A DNA stretch of 64,000 nucleotides, taken from the NCBI GenBank assembly GCA_027492275.1, contig JAPUFC010000071.1:62001-126000 (forward strand), in the 5' to 3' direction. Numbering within the stretch: position 1 is the first letter of the stretch; every line of letters begins with the position of its first letter. The position numbers and the translations under genes are program-made. Under the pieces are notes generated by a model. The model was given only the letters and a program-made list of their open reading frames with translations. It did not search any database and was not told where the DNA came from. Positions 45,679 to 54,446 of the stretch are shown here, one piece after another. The stretch comes from Mesorhizobium sp. GTDB taxonomy: Bacteria; Pseudomonadota; Alphaproteobacteria; Rhizobiales; Rhizobiaceae.

Positions 45679-46704
45679 TTATTCGTCCGCCTTGAAGCCG
45701 GACGCCTCGACGATGGGACCCCAACGCTTCAAGCGCGCATCCAGGTCCGAGGCGAGCTCGGCCGGCGGCAGGTAGGCGGGCTCGAAGCCGAAGGTCTTCA
45801 TGGCCTCCTGTATCTTCGGCGCGTCCAGCGCGCCTTTGACGGCCTCGGAAAGCTTGTCGACGTTCTCGCCGGGCGTTCCGGCAGGCATGAACAGGTCGAG
45901 CGCGAGATTGCCGTCGATGTCGAACCCCAGTTCCTTGAAGGTGGGCACGTCAGGCGCCAGGCTCGATCGTTCGGCGCCGGTGGCGGCAAGGATCCGCGCC
46001 GTACCTTTCCGCGCATGGGCGATGATGCCTCCGATCACGCTGGCCGACGCCGCAACCTCGCCGCTGAGCAGCGCGCCTGCCTGAGGAGCGTCACCGCTGT
46101 AGTGAACCGGGTCGAGCTTGACGTCCGCACCCCTGGACACCATGACGCCGAGGAAATGGGCGAGGCTTCCCGCGCCGGGCGTGGCATAGAATGCGTTGTC
46201 CTGGTGCCCCTTAACCCATTTCAGGTAGTCGGGAAATGTCTTTACGTCCGCAGGAACCTTCGGGCCGACGGAATAGACCATCGGCGCGACGCCGAGCTGC
46301 GCGACGGTCGCGAAATCCTTGATCGAGTAGGACAGCGACTTGTACACGTGAGGGTAGATCTCGAATCCGACCGCCGGAACGATCAGGGCCGTCTTCCCAT
46401 CCGGCGCGGAATCCTTGACGCTGACCGTGCCGATGCGGCCGCCGCCGCCGGGCTTGTTCTCGACGATCACGGTCTTGGCGTATTTTCCGCGAAGCTCCTC
46501 CCCCAGCAATCTGGCGATCGCATCGGTGCTGCCGCCCGGCGGGAACGGAACGACGATCGTCAGCATATCGACCTGCTGCGCCCGCGCCGGTCCGGCCGGC
46601 CAGACCAGCGGCATGGCCGTCGCCATCGCCAAGGCCGCGAGAACGCGTCGGCGCGGCAGCCGTCGATGATTTGACCGTTCGGGCGAATTGCGTTTCTCGG
46701 CCAT
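45679..46704 (-). CDS. tctC: Tripartite tricarboxylate transporter substrate-binding protein (TctC/Bug family)
   Basis: 341-residue Bug-type periplasmic binding protein. A basic N-terminus with RRLPRRRVLAALAMATAMPL is followed by a signal-peptide end at about PARAQQ. The mature part begins LTIVVPFPPGGSTDAIARLLG, the family hallmark that forms the ligand pocket, and HYSGDAPQAGALLSGEV is also typical. Start at 46704 after GGGGGAG. Bug proteins bind carboxylates; the gene is divergent from the membrane pair tctBA, which is unusual for this system. Confidence 0.93.
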   Translation of the reverse strand: MAEKRNSPERSNHRRLPRRRVLAALAMATAMPLVWPAGPARAQQVDMLTIVVPFPPGGSTDAIARLLGEELRGKYAKTVIVENKPGGGGRIGTVSVKDSAPDGKTALIVPAVGFEIYPHVYKSLSYSIKDFATVAQLGVAPMVYSVGPKVPADVKTFPDYLKWVKGHQDNAFYATPGAGSLAHFLGVMVSRGADVKLDPVHYSGDAPQAGALLSGEVAASASVIGGIIAHARKGTARILAATGAERSSLAPDVPTFKELGFDIDGNLALDLFMPAGTPGENVDKLSEAVKGALDAPKIQEAMKTFGFEPAYLPPAELASDLDARLKRWGPIVEASGFKADE

Positions 46705-47234
46705 TGGTGTCTCCCCCTTTTCGATGATGAGCATATCAATGCTGCTCTTTGTTTGAGTGCGATGGCTGCTTTTCAAGGTTTTCGATGCCACATTCCTGAA
46801 TTGACTCTCGAATTTGAAAATCCCAAGTAGATCAATACCGACCCAGATGGTCGTATCATCCAGTTCTTGATCGAAACTGCTATTCTTGAAATGAAATCAA
46901 TATATCCATATATTTATACTTTCGAAAATCCGCTTCGACACTCCTAGCCGCATATGCAGGGGCTGGCCAATATCATTTGGATATCGAGACGATCACGCAT
47001 GGCGAGGGCGTCGCTCGAACGCTGGAAAGCGCAGATCACTATCGAGCCCATAGATAAATGCTATTGGTCAATGCCCAGGCCACTCGGCTAGGTCGGCCGC
47101 TGAGGAGAAGCCCGCTCGCGCCGCGCGGGCTGCAAGAAAATGACGGCGTCGATGGCCGCCGCTTGCGGACAGTCGCGGCCGCGTCGGACAACGACATCAT
47201 CCAGGACCGAAATCGTCGGCGGCTGGGAGGCCAG
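46705..47234. other. 530-bp intergenic region between divergent tctC and tctBA
   Basis: No gene is visible. It must hold promoters for both directions. An AT-rich part lies at about 46850-46925. A candidate LysR-type site (CCAA-N6-TTGG followed by ATAT) is at 46967-46984, similar in design to one upstream of the metallo-hydrolase at 51308. Confidence 0.6.
46967..46984. promoter_or_regulatory. Candidate LysR-type site CCAATATCATTTGGATAT
   Basis: A CCAA-N6-TTGG inverted repeat followed by ATAT, in the divergent tctC/tctBA promoter region. The same CCAA-N6-TTGG form and a TTGGATAT occur upstream of the LysR/metallo-hydrolase pair at 51215-51251. Confidence 0.45.
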
Positions 47235-47696
47235 ATGGCATCGATCGTACGCAAACCAAAGGATCTCATTGCGGGAGTGCTGTTCCTGGCCGTCGGCATC
47301 GGGGCGCTCGTGCTGCTGCGCGAGTACGACATGGGCCGGGCCAGCAGGATGGGTCCGGGCTACGTGCCCGCCGTCATTTCCGGCATGCTCCTCTTCTTCG
47401 CGGCGATCCTGATCTTCCGCTCCTTCCGCGGACCGCAGGAGGTGCTCGCGGCCATTCCATTGCAGGCACCCCTTGCCGTGATAGCGGGCGTCCTGCTGTT
47501 TGCGCTCCTGCTCAGGCCCGCCGGCCTCGTCGTGGCCATCATTCCGATGGTGCTGCTGGGGATGTTCTCGATCTCGCGGACGGGACTCCTGTCGGCGATG
47601 CTCACGGCGGCGATCCTGTCGGCCGGCAGCGTCCTGATTTTCGTCTACACGCTCGGTCAGCCCATCCCCGTGCTCGGCTACTGGTTCAAGGGCTGA
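47235..47696 (+). CDS. tctB: Tripartite tricarboxylate transporter small membrane subunit (TctB family)
   Basis: 153-residue protein with four hydrophobic helices and the N-terminal GRASRMGPGYVPAVISG motif of TctB proteins. Start at 47235 follows GGGAGG. It is separated from tctA by 2 bp. Confidence 0.9.
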   Translation: MASIVRKPKDLIAGVLFLAVGIGALVLLREYDMGRASRMGPGYVPAVISGMLLFFAAILIFRSFRGPQEVLAAIPLQAPLAVIAGVLLFALLLRPAGLVVAIIPMVLLGMFSISRTGLLSAMLTAAILSAGSVLIFVYTLGQPIPVLGYWFKG

Positions 47697-47698
47697 GC

Positions 47699-49207
47699 AT
47701 GATCGAGCTTCTCGGGAATCTGCAGATCGGCTTCGCGACGGCCGTTTCGCTCAACTCGCTCTTCTATTGCTTCGTGGGATGCCTGCTGGGGACGCTGATC
47801 GGCGTCCTGCCGGGTCTGGGGCCGGCGGCCACGATCGCCATGCTCCTGCCCATCACCTTCGGGCTGGACCCGGCATCCTCCGTCATCATGCTGGCCGGCA
47901 TCTTCTACGGCGCGCAGTATGGCGGGTCGACCACCGCCATCCTCGTCAACATTCCGGGCGAGGCCTCCTCGGTCGTCACCGCCATCGATGGCTACCAGAT
48001 GGCCCGCCAGGGCCAGGCCGGGCTTGCCCTCAGCACGGCCGCGATCGGCTCGTTCTTCGCCGGCACGGTGGCGACGCTGATCATCGCCCTGATGGCCCCG
48101 GTGCTGGCGGCGGCGGCCCTCACCTTCAACGCGCCCGAATATTTCGCCCTGATGGTTTTGGGCCTCGTGGTTTCCGTGGTGCTGGCTCACGGCTCGCTCA
48201 TCAAGGCCCTGGCGATGATCTGCCTCGGCATGCTGCTCGGGCTTATCGGCACGGACGTCACGTCCGGGACGGAACGCCTCACCTTCGGCTCCAACGAGCT
48301 CGCCGACGGGCTGGACATCGTGGCCGTGGCGATCGGGCTCTATGGTGTCGGCGAGGTCATCGCAAACCTCAATGCTCCCGCCGAACAGCGAACCGCCGCC
48401 GGCAAGGCGATCACGGGGCTGCTGCCCAGCCGGGCGGACATGCGCCGGATCTGGGCGCCGATCCTGCGCGGCACGGGCATCGGCTCGCTTCTCGGCGTCC
48501 TGCCCGGCGCGGGCGCGCTGCTGTCCTCCTTCGTCGCCTACGCGGTCGAGAAGAAGATCTCGCGCCATCCCCATCGGTTCGGCCACGGCGCTATCGAAGG
48601 CGTGGCCTCCCCGGAGGCGGCGAACAACGCCGGATCGCAGACGTCCTTCATTCCGATGCTGACGCTGGGCCTGCCGTCGAATGTCATCATGGCCCTGATG
48701 ATCGGCGCCCTCACCATCCAGGGAATCCAGCCAGGGCCCGAGATGATCACCAACCAGCCACAGCTCTTCTGGGGATTGATCGTGTCGATGTGGGTCGGCA
48801 ACCTGATCCTGATCATCCTCAACCTCCCGCTCATCGGGCTGTGGGTGAAGCTGCTGACGATCCCGTACCGGTACCTCTTCCCGGCCATCCTCGTCTTCTG
48901 CTGCATCGGGGCCTTCACGCTCGGCAACAGCGTCTTCGACGTCTACGTCATGATCGCGTTCGGCGTGCTCGGCTATCTGCTCAAATATCTCGACTGCGAG
49001 CCCGCCCCGTTCATTCTCGGCTTCGTGCTCGCGCCGATGATCGAGGAATATCTGCGGCGCTCCATGCTTTTGGCGCGCGGCGATCCGACCATCTTCATCT
49101 CACGGCCGTTGAGCGCGGTCCTGCTGACGCTGGCGGCGCTGGCGATCCTGGCCGTCGCGCTGCCGGCGGTTCGCAAGACACGGGACGAAGCCCTGGTCGA
49201 AGAATAG
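47699..49207 (+). CDS. tctA: Tripartite tricarboxylate transporter large membrane subunit (TctA family)
   Basis: 502-residue permease with about 12 helices. Signature parts are GVLPGLGPAATIAMLLPITFGLDP, GIFYGAQYGGSTTAILVNIPGEASSVVT and FIPMLTLGLPSNVIMALMIGAL. It transports the carboxylate delivered by TctC using an ion gradient. The operon may continue into the hydratase gene 73 bp downstream. Confidence 0.94.
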   Translation: MIELLGNLQIGFATAVSLNSLFYCFVGCLLGTLIGVLPGLGPAATIAMLLPITFGLDPASSVIMLAGIFYGAQYGGSTTAILVNIPGEASSVVTAIDGYQMARQGQAGLALSTAAIGSFFAGTVATLIIALMAPVLAAAALTFNAPEYFALMVLGLVVSVVLAHGSLIKALAMICLGMLLGLIGTDVTSGTERLTFGSNELADGLDIVAVAIGLYGVGEVIANLNAPAEQRTAAGKAITGLLPSRADMRRIWAPILRGTGIGSLLGVLPGAGALLSSFVAYAVEKKISRHPHRFGHGAIEGVASPEAANNAGSQTSFIPMLTLGLPSNVIMALMIGALTIQGIQPGPEMITNQPQLFWGLIVSMWVGNLILIILNLPLIGLWVKLLTIPYRYLFPAILVFCCIGAFTLGNSVFDVYVMIAFGVLGYLLKYLDCEPAPFILGFVLAPMIEEYLRRSMLLARGDPTIFISRPLSAVLLTLAALAILAVALPAVRKTRDEALVEE

Positions 49208-49280
49208 AGGCATCGGAAGCAATCGGCGGATCGACCTGGCCGAAACACTGCTTCCCACCAGAATCCAGCGAGGTCCAGCG

Positions 49281-50090
49281 ATGCATATCCAGACGATTTC
49301 CAGTTTTTCCGACGATCAGGTCGCCGAGGCCGCGGCGATGCTGATGGACGCGCGAAGGGGAGCCCTCGACCTCGGAGAGCTTCCCGAACGGTGCAGGCCT
49401 GCCTCGTTCGGCGACTCGCAGCGCATCGTCGACCATATGCACGAAAAGTCGGGGACCGCCGCGGCCGGATGGAAGATCTATTTTCCGTACAAGCCGATGA
49501 TGCCGCCGGTGGTGACGCCCATCTACGACGTTCTGAAATCCGGCGGCTCCGTCCGGCAGGCGGAACCGCCACGGCGGATCGAGGCGGAAGTCGTCTTCCG
49601 CGCCAAGGTCGACCTGCCAGCCCGGCGGGCGCCCTACAGCTATGACGAAGCGGCTTCGTCCCTGACGGCGGTTCCCGCCTTCGAGATCCTGCAGACCCGG
49701 TATCGCCTGCCGCCGCTGGCCACCCGTTGGTCGGGCGCGAAGCCGACGCGGGAGTACATCTACGAGGCGTTCGCGGACAACAATTCGCACGGCTGCTTCG
49801 TCGTGGGAGACGAATACGAAGATTGGTCGAAGGTGGATTTCACCACGCTGACGGTCACCGTGTCCCAGGACGGCCGGAAACTGGGCGCGTCGACCGGCGG
49901 GCACCCCATGCAGAACCCGTTCCTGTCCGCCTTCGCCGGGCTGAATTATCAGCGGCTACGGTCGGGCGTCGCCAAGGGCCAGATCATCGCGACAACATCG
50001 GTCACGAGCTATTTCGAGGTTCCCCTCGACGCCGAGATCGTCGCCGATTTCGGTCCCATGGGAACGGTGTCCGCTTCCTTCGCGGCGTAG
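49281..50090 (+). CDS. 2-keto-4-pentenoate hydratase-like protein (FAH superfamily), paralogue 2
   Basis: 269-residue paralogue of the protein encoded at 43849-44655; shared parts are GELPERCRP, GWKIYFPYKPMMPPVVTPIYD, the ExE ligand region EAEVVFRAKVDLP and the C-terminal DFGPMGTVSASF. It is downstream of tctA on the same strand, so it may be in that operon. The two copies may act on different oxo-acid isomers, or one may be a partner subunit. Confidence 0.82.
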   Translation: MHIQTISSFSDDQVAEAAAMLMDARRGALDLGELPERCRPASFGDSQRIVDHMHEKSGTAAAGWKIYFPYKPMMPPVVTPIYDVLKSGGSVRQAEPPRRIEAEVVFRAKVDLPARRAPYSYDEAASSLTAVPAFEILQTRYRLPPLATRWSGAKPTREYIYEAFADNNSHGCFVVGDEYEDWSKVDFTTLTVTVSQDGRKLGASTGGHPMQNPFLSAFAGLNYQRLRSGVAKGQIIATTSVTSYFEVPLDAEIVADFGPMGTVSASFAA

Positions 50091-50123
50091 GACGCTTCGC
50101 AAGCCGACCCGGACGGAATCGCC

Positions 50124-51038
50124 TCAGGGCTTCAATCGCCCGCCGATGTCGCCTGCCGCGATGAGGGACGAGAGCGCCTTCTGGACCTCGACCTTCACCA
50201 CGCCGACGGCCGAGGACTGGCTCGCGATCCTGCTTGCCAGATAGCAGGATTGACGGAGATCGTGCAGCGGCGCTCCGCTCAGCCCTCCCGGACGTATCCG
50301 CTTGGCGACGGCGCTGAACGGAAGGAAACTGTAGCCGATCTTGCACTCGATCAGGTCGATGATCGTGTGCAGGTGCTCCACCTCGGCGACGATGTTGAGC
50401 TTCGCGCCGAGCTGGATGGCGAGATCCTCGACGTCCCGTCTCGATCGATTTCTCCTGCTGCTCAGGATCAGGGGGAAGTCGGGCAGCTCCGAAACAAGCA
50501 CCTTGCCGACGTCGAGACGGGGATCGTCCGATCCGCCGACAAGATACAGATCCTCGTCGCAGAGAAATTCCGCCTGAATGGTCGTCGGCGTGACCCCGCT
50601 CGACACGATGGCGAGATCGAGCTCGTTGCGCTCCATCCGGTCGATGAGGTGGGCTGAGGTCGACGCGGCGAGATGCAGGGTCACATGCGGATAGAGGTCC
50701 CGCACGACGGAGACGACTTCCGGATAGAGCAGTTCCGCGATCGAATCCGTCGCGCCGATGGCCACGATTCCGCGCGGCAAACCGTCGTCGCTGACGGAGT
50801 CGCGCGCATATTCGGTCTGGCGCAGGATGAGGCGGGCGTGCAGCAGGAACCGCTCTCCCGCTTCCGTCAGCGTGACGCCGGCCGAGTTCCGGTCGAACAG
50901 CTTCGTTCCGAGCTCTTCCTCGAGAAGCCGGATCTGCCGGCTGAGGGCCGGCTGCGCGATGCAGAGCGTCTCCGAGGCCTTGCTGAAGTTTTGCAGCGCG
51001 GCGATCTGGCTGAAATACCGTAATTGCCTCAATTCCAT
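50124..51038 (-). CDS. LysR family transcriptional regulator
   Basis: 304-residue LysR-family regulator. The helix-turn-helix domain starts at the N-terminus (MELRQLRYFSQIAALQNFSKASETL, with RQIRLLEEELGTKLFDRN), and the effector-binding domain follows (residues about 95-295). Start at 51038. It is divergent from the metallo-hydrolase at 51308 with a paired-inverted-repeat region between, and probably regulates that gene and the tct genes in response to a pathway intermediate. Confidence 0.93.
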   Translation of the reverse strand: MELRQLRYFSQIAALQNFSKASETLCIAQPALSRQIRLLEEELGTKLFDRNSAGVTLTEAGERFLLHARLILRQTEYARDSVSDDGLPRGIVAIGATDSIAELLYPEVVSVVRDLYPHVTLHLAASTSAHLIDRMERNELDLAIVSSGVTPTTIQAEFLCDEDLYLVGGSDDPRLDVGKVLVSELPDFPLILSSRRNRSRRDVEDLAIQLGAKLNIVAEVEHLHTIIDLIECKIGYSFLPFSAVAKRIRPGGLSGAPLHDLRQSCYLASRIASQSSAVGVVKVEVQKALSSLIAAGDIGGRLKP

Positions 51039-51214
51039 GCACGACCGTCCGATGCAAAAAGTGGCGGCAGACATGGTTCGGATGCCGCCCGAGCGCATGA
51101 CCATACCGAATCGGGCCCGGCGGAGTAATAGGCAACAGGCCAAGCTCGAAGCGCCATCGCCTCGTGCACGGACCTGCGCGTTTCCAGTGCGGCGGCCGGC
51201 GGGTGCGAAGCCGG

Positions 51215-51251
51215 ATATCCAACTTCTATTGGAGCCATAGACATTGGATAT
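51215..51251. promoter_or_regulatory. Candidate LysR-type binding region with two overlapping inverted repeats
   Basis: ATATCCAA (51215-51222) is the exact reverse complement of TTGGATAT (51244-51251). Inside it CCAA-cttcta-TTGG (51219-51232) forms a second inverted repeat. The layout, 60-90 bp upstream of the metallo-hydrolase start, suits a LysR tetramer site. Confidence 0.55.
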
Positions 51252-51307
51252 TTCCGCATCCCGGCAATCTTCTGTAGCTGACTGCTGCACAGCCGGGAGG
51301 AAGCAGC

Positions 51308-52141
51308 TTGAACCACAGGATCGCCGATTTCGACATACAGCTTATCTCCGACGGCCTGTTCGAGCCGTCGATCGATGCGCTGGTCCATCCCGACGCCGAG
51401 ACGCTTGCATCGGCCAGGAAGGACTGGGGCAGCGACAAGCTGCGGATGAACATCAACGTCATGCTCTTGCGGAGGGGATCGCAACTGACTCTCATCGATG
51501 CGGGTCTCGGCGAGGCATGGGACCACCGGTTCGGGCAAGGCGCCTTCGGCCGGTTGCGAACGCATCTGCGCTCGCAGGGGATAGCGCCCGGCGAAATCGG
51601 CACCATCTATCTGACCCACATCCACAGCGACCACGCCTTCGGCCTGTTCGACGGGGAGGAGCCGTATTTCCCCAACGCCACCGTCCACGCGCCGGAAGGC
51701 GACATTTCCCACTATACGGACCAGGCCATTCTTCGACAGATGCCCGCGGCCAAACGCGAGCCCTTCGAGATCGCCGCGCGCCTGCTGCGCGTCTATGGCG
51801 ACAGGGTCAGGACGATCGCCGCCGGCAAGGTCGAAGCCGGGATCGAGGCCGTCGCGCTCCCGGGGCACTCGCCCGGCCACACGGGCTATCTGATCGGCCG
51901 CAAGGTGCTGACGATGGGCGACACGGTGCATGTTCCGGAAATGCAGATCGGCGACCCGCGGATCGGGCTGCGCTACGATCATGACGTCGAGCAGGCTCGG
52001 GCGACGCGCATCGACATCCTCAACCGCGCGGAGCGGAACGGCTGGCTGCTGAACGGCGCCCATATGGATGGCATCAACAGGCTCCACCGTGACAATGGCC
52101 GGCTCGCCTACAGCGAGACGCGCGACCGGAACCTGAACTAG
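51308..52141 (+). CDS. Metallo-beta-lactamase-fold hydrolase, paralogue 2
   Basis: 277 residues with the metal motif H104-I-H106-S-D108-H109 (THIHSDHAFG), a histidine in GHSPGHTGYLI and an Asp in MGDTVHVPEM. The start is TTG at 51308, eight bases after GGAGG. It is related to the protein encoded at 42937-43773 and resembles lactonase-type enzymes. Only 3 bp separate it from the following alpha/beta hydrolase, so the two are co-expressed. Confidence 0.87.
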   Translation: MNHRIADFDIQLISDGLFEPSIDALVHPDAETLASARKDWGSDKLRMNINVMLLRRGSQLTLIDAGLGEAWDHRFGQGAFGRLRTHLRSQGIAPGEIGTIYLTHIHSDHAFGLFDGEEPYFPNATVHAPEGDISHYTDQAILRQMPAAKREPFEIAARLLRVYGDRVRTIAAGKVEAGIEAVALPGHSPGHTGYLIGRKVLTMGDTVHVPEMQIGDPRIGLRYDHDVEQARATRIDILNRAERNGWLLNGAHMDGINRLHRDNGRLAYSETRDRNLN

Positions 52142-52144
52142 ATC

Positions 52145-53179
52145 ATGTCCGTCGCCGACCGGGACGCTTCCACCTTCGCCGACGCCCGGCGGTCGGCCGA
52201 GATGGAAGCCCTGTGGAGAGAAATCCGGGCGCGAAGCGCTCCCCTTGCCGGCTATGCCGATCGCCCGTTCGGCGAGGAACGCGCCTTCCGCAACCATCTT
52301 TCCACGTTCTGCAACGACGACATGCCGCCGGTGCAGGCGATTTCCGAAACCTATATCAGGCTCGAAAGCCGGTCGGTCCCGATCGAGATCGTGACGCCGG
52401 CGGAGCCTCGCGCGGGCTGCATCCTGTTTCTGCATGGCGGCGGATGGGTCGCCGGCAACCTTCGCACCCATGCCCGGATGGCCAGGGTGCTGGCAAACTG
52501 CACGCGTTTCACCGTCGTGTCCGCAGAGTACCGTCTGGCGCCCGAACACCCCTATCCCTGCGGTCTCGATGACGCCGAAGCCTGCTGGCGCTGGCTGGCG
52601 GGCGGCGGCTCCGGCCTCGTCGACCGGTCCGGCGCGATCGGCGTGGCGGGCGACAGCGCGGGGGCGAACCTGGCGCTGGCGCTGTTGCTGAAGTCTGCTT
52701 CGGTGAGCGCAGCGAGAGCGGATTTCGGACTGCTTTTCTACGGCGTGTTTTCGGAAGCGTTCGACAGCCCGTCGTGCCGCGCCTTCGGCGACGGCCGCTT
52801 CGGCCTCAGCGTGACTGCCTTGAAACGCTACAGGGACATGTACCTGCCGGAGGCAGCCGACCGCGGCGATATGCTGGCAAACCCGCTTCTCGCAGGCGAC
52901 GAGCACCTCCGCGAGTTGCCGCCCCTGTGTCTCGTCGGGGCCGCGCTCGACCCGCTTCTATGCGACACGCTGATCTTGGCCGACCGTCTCCGGCGTCTCG
53001 GGCGCGAACCCGTGCTGTGCGTCGGCCCGGGCATGCACCATGGCTTCATGCAATGGAGCGGGAGACTGAAGGCGGCCGATGCCGCCTTCGAGACGGCCGG
53101 GCGTTTTGCGTCCGCGATCGCCGAGGGCGCATCGCCGTCACGCGGACGGACGGGAGGGCCTTCGGTCAGCCCCGGCTGA
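52145..53179 (+). CDS. Alpha/beta hydrolase, hormone-sensitive lipase-type esterase
   Basis: 344 residues with the HSL-family signature: oxyanion HGGGW at 97-101, YRLAPEHPYPCGLDD following it, and the nucleophile motif GDSAG with S171. A candidate histidine is in GMHHGFMQW near residue 300. It should hydrolyse short esters or amides. It follows the MBL-fold enzyme, and its last 14 bases overlap the end of the converging gene at 53166. Confidence 0.9.
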   Translation: MSVADRDASTFADARRSAEMEALWREIRARSAPLAGYADRPFGEERAFRNHLSTFCNDDMPPVQAISETYIRLESRSVPIEIVTPAEPRAGCILFLHGGGWVAGNLRTHARMARVLANCTRFTVVSAEYRLAPEHPYPCGLDDAEACWRWLAGGGSGLVDRSGAIGVAGDSAGANLALALLLKSASVSAARADFGLLFYGVFSEAFDSPSCRAFGDGRFGLSVTALKRYRDMYLPEAADRGDMLANPLLAGDEHLRELPPLCLVGAALDPLLCDTLILADRLRRLGREPVLCVGPGMHHGFMQWSGRLKAADAAFETAGRFASAIAEGASPSRGRTGGPSVSPG

Positions 53180-53735
53180 CGCTTGCGGTGGCGACGACCA
53201 CGCAGGCGGCAGGCGTCGGCAGGAGCGTCACCGACCATCCGTTCGGCATGTCGTAGACGGCCAGGCCCGCCAGATCGTCGCGCCGTTTTGCATCCTGAAG
53301 GTTGGCCTGCTGGAAGGTCCCGCAGTCGGCCGGGACGGGGAAGACGCGGACGAAGTTGCCGCTGCACCGGCCGTCCCTGCCGGACGCCGCGAACACCACG
53401 CCCGCCGCCTTGATGCTGCCCGTCCCCGCGGGAAAGTCCAAGGCGACGCTGGAGGAGATGTAGCGGCCCTGCCGGTCCCAGGCGGTGGACGCCGCATAGC
53501 GCGCACCCTGCGTCATGACATCGCCCAGGGCGCCGAAGACGTTGGCGCATCCCCTGATCCCGGCCTTGTCGAGTTCGGCGTCGAAGGCATTGCGCTCGTG
53601 TTCCGCCGCCTTGTCGTCGAAATGCGGAATGACGACATAGCGCGAGAGATCGAGATCCGACATGCCCCGTTGCGCGAGCAGCGCCGCCGCAGCCCCAAGA
53701 GCGACCAGCATCAGGGCGAGAAGGACCTTGCGCAT
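53166..53735 (-). CDS. Hypothetical membrane-anchored or exported protein
   Basis: 189 residues with one hydrophobic N-terminal helix (LLALMLVALGAAAALLA, about 4-21) and a polar periplasmic part. Three or four cysteines are spread through the mature part (RGCANVF, GRCSGNF, ADCGTF, AACVVV), which suggests disulphides. I do not recognise the family. The ATG at 53735 is preceded by GGGAAAG; an ATG 15 nt further up is possible. It is next to an IalB-family gene (27 bp apart) and may be co-transcribed with it and the YadA-like gene. Confidence 0.7.
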   Translation of the reverse strand: MRKVLLALMLVALGAAAALLAQRGMSDLDLSRYVVIPHFDDKAAEHERNAFDAELDKAGIRGCANVFGALGDVMTQGARYAASTAWDRQGRYISSSVALDFPAGTGSIKAAGVVFAASGRDGRCSGNFVRVFPVPADCGTFQQANLQDAKRRDDLAGLAVYDMPNGWSVTLLPTPAACVVVATASVSRG

Positions 53736-53761
53736 ATGAAGCTTTCCCATCGATTTGCCGG

Positions 53762-54403
53762 CTACTGAATGGCCGCTATGGCGGCCGAAAGGCCCTTCAT
53801 GGGCGCGTCCAGGGACACGGTCCCGAATTCGACCACGCGGTAGGTGACGGTTACGGTCAGACCTTCGCCGATATGCGCGCGAAGCTGAGGGCCGACCGGC
53901 GCGGTGCCCGTGCAGACCTGCGCGTCGCAGGACTCCATCTTCACGTCGAAGGTCTTCGCGCCCGCGAAACCGAGCGTCACCATCCGCCCCTCGCCCACGC
54001 GCGCCGGCGCGCGGAGGATCATCATCGGCCGGCCCTGCGTGGTGGCGGCGAGCGACCAGCTGAAAACCACGGCGCCGTTGGCGGCCATGATGTCCTGCTG
54101 GATGTTGCACACCTTCCTGAGCTTCTTCAGGTCCTCATCGCAGATCAGCGTCCAGTTCTCGAACGGCTGGATGACGCGCCTGTACTTTCCGAGCTCGGCA
54201 TCGGCAGGAAGCACCACATCCGACGGCTTGACCCGAAACCCGCTGTCCTCCGCCGCGTGGGATCGAGAACCGCCCGCGCACGAAAGCCCTGCCCCGAGCA
54301 GGATGGCAGCCGCCGCCGCAGCCGCGCGGGGCAGCGCCGCACATGAAGGCAACGCCGGGAAACGATGCGCTCCCGGCGTGTTTGTCCGCTTCGTCGTCAT
54401 CAT
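53762..54403 (-). CDS. Invasion-associated locus B (IalB) family protein
   Basis: 213 residues with an N-terminal signal segment (PRAAAAAAAILLGAGLSCAGG) and an IalB-type mature domain: FENWTLICDEDL, KVCNIQQDI, GRPMMILRAP, VTLGFAGAKTFDVKMESCDAQVCTGTAP. Family members are periplasmic or surface proteins of rhizobia and brucellae, first named in Bartonella. Cysteine pairs suggest disulphides. It lies between the unknown 189-residue gene and the YadA-like adhesin, all on the minus strand. Confidence 0.86.
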   Translation of the reverse strand: MMTTKRTNTPGAHRFPALPSCAALPRAAAAAAAILLGAGLSCAGGSRSHAAEDSGFRVKPSDVVLPADAELGKYRRVIQPFENWTLICDEDLKKLRKVCNIQQDIMAANGAVVFSWSLAATTQGRPMMILRAPARVGEGRMVTLGFAGAKTFDVKMESCDAQVCTGTAPVGPQLRAHIGEGLTVTVTYRVVEFGTVSLDAPMKGLSAAIAAIQ

Positions 54404-54446
54404 GCGAGGCCCGGCGGCCGGCTTGCCCTGCCGCCGGTCCGTCAGA

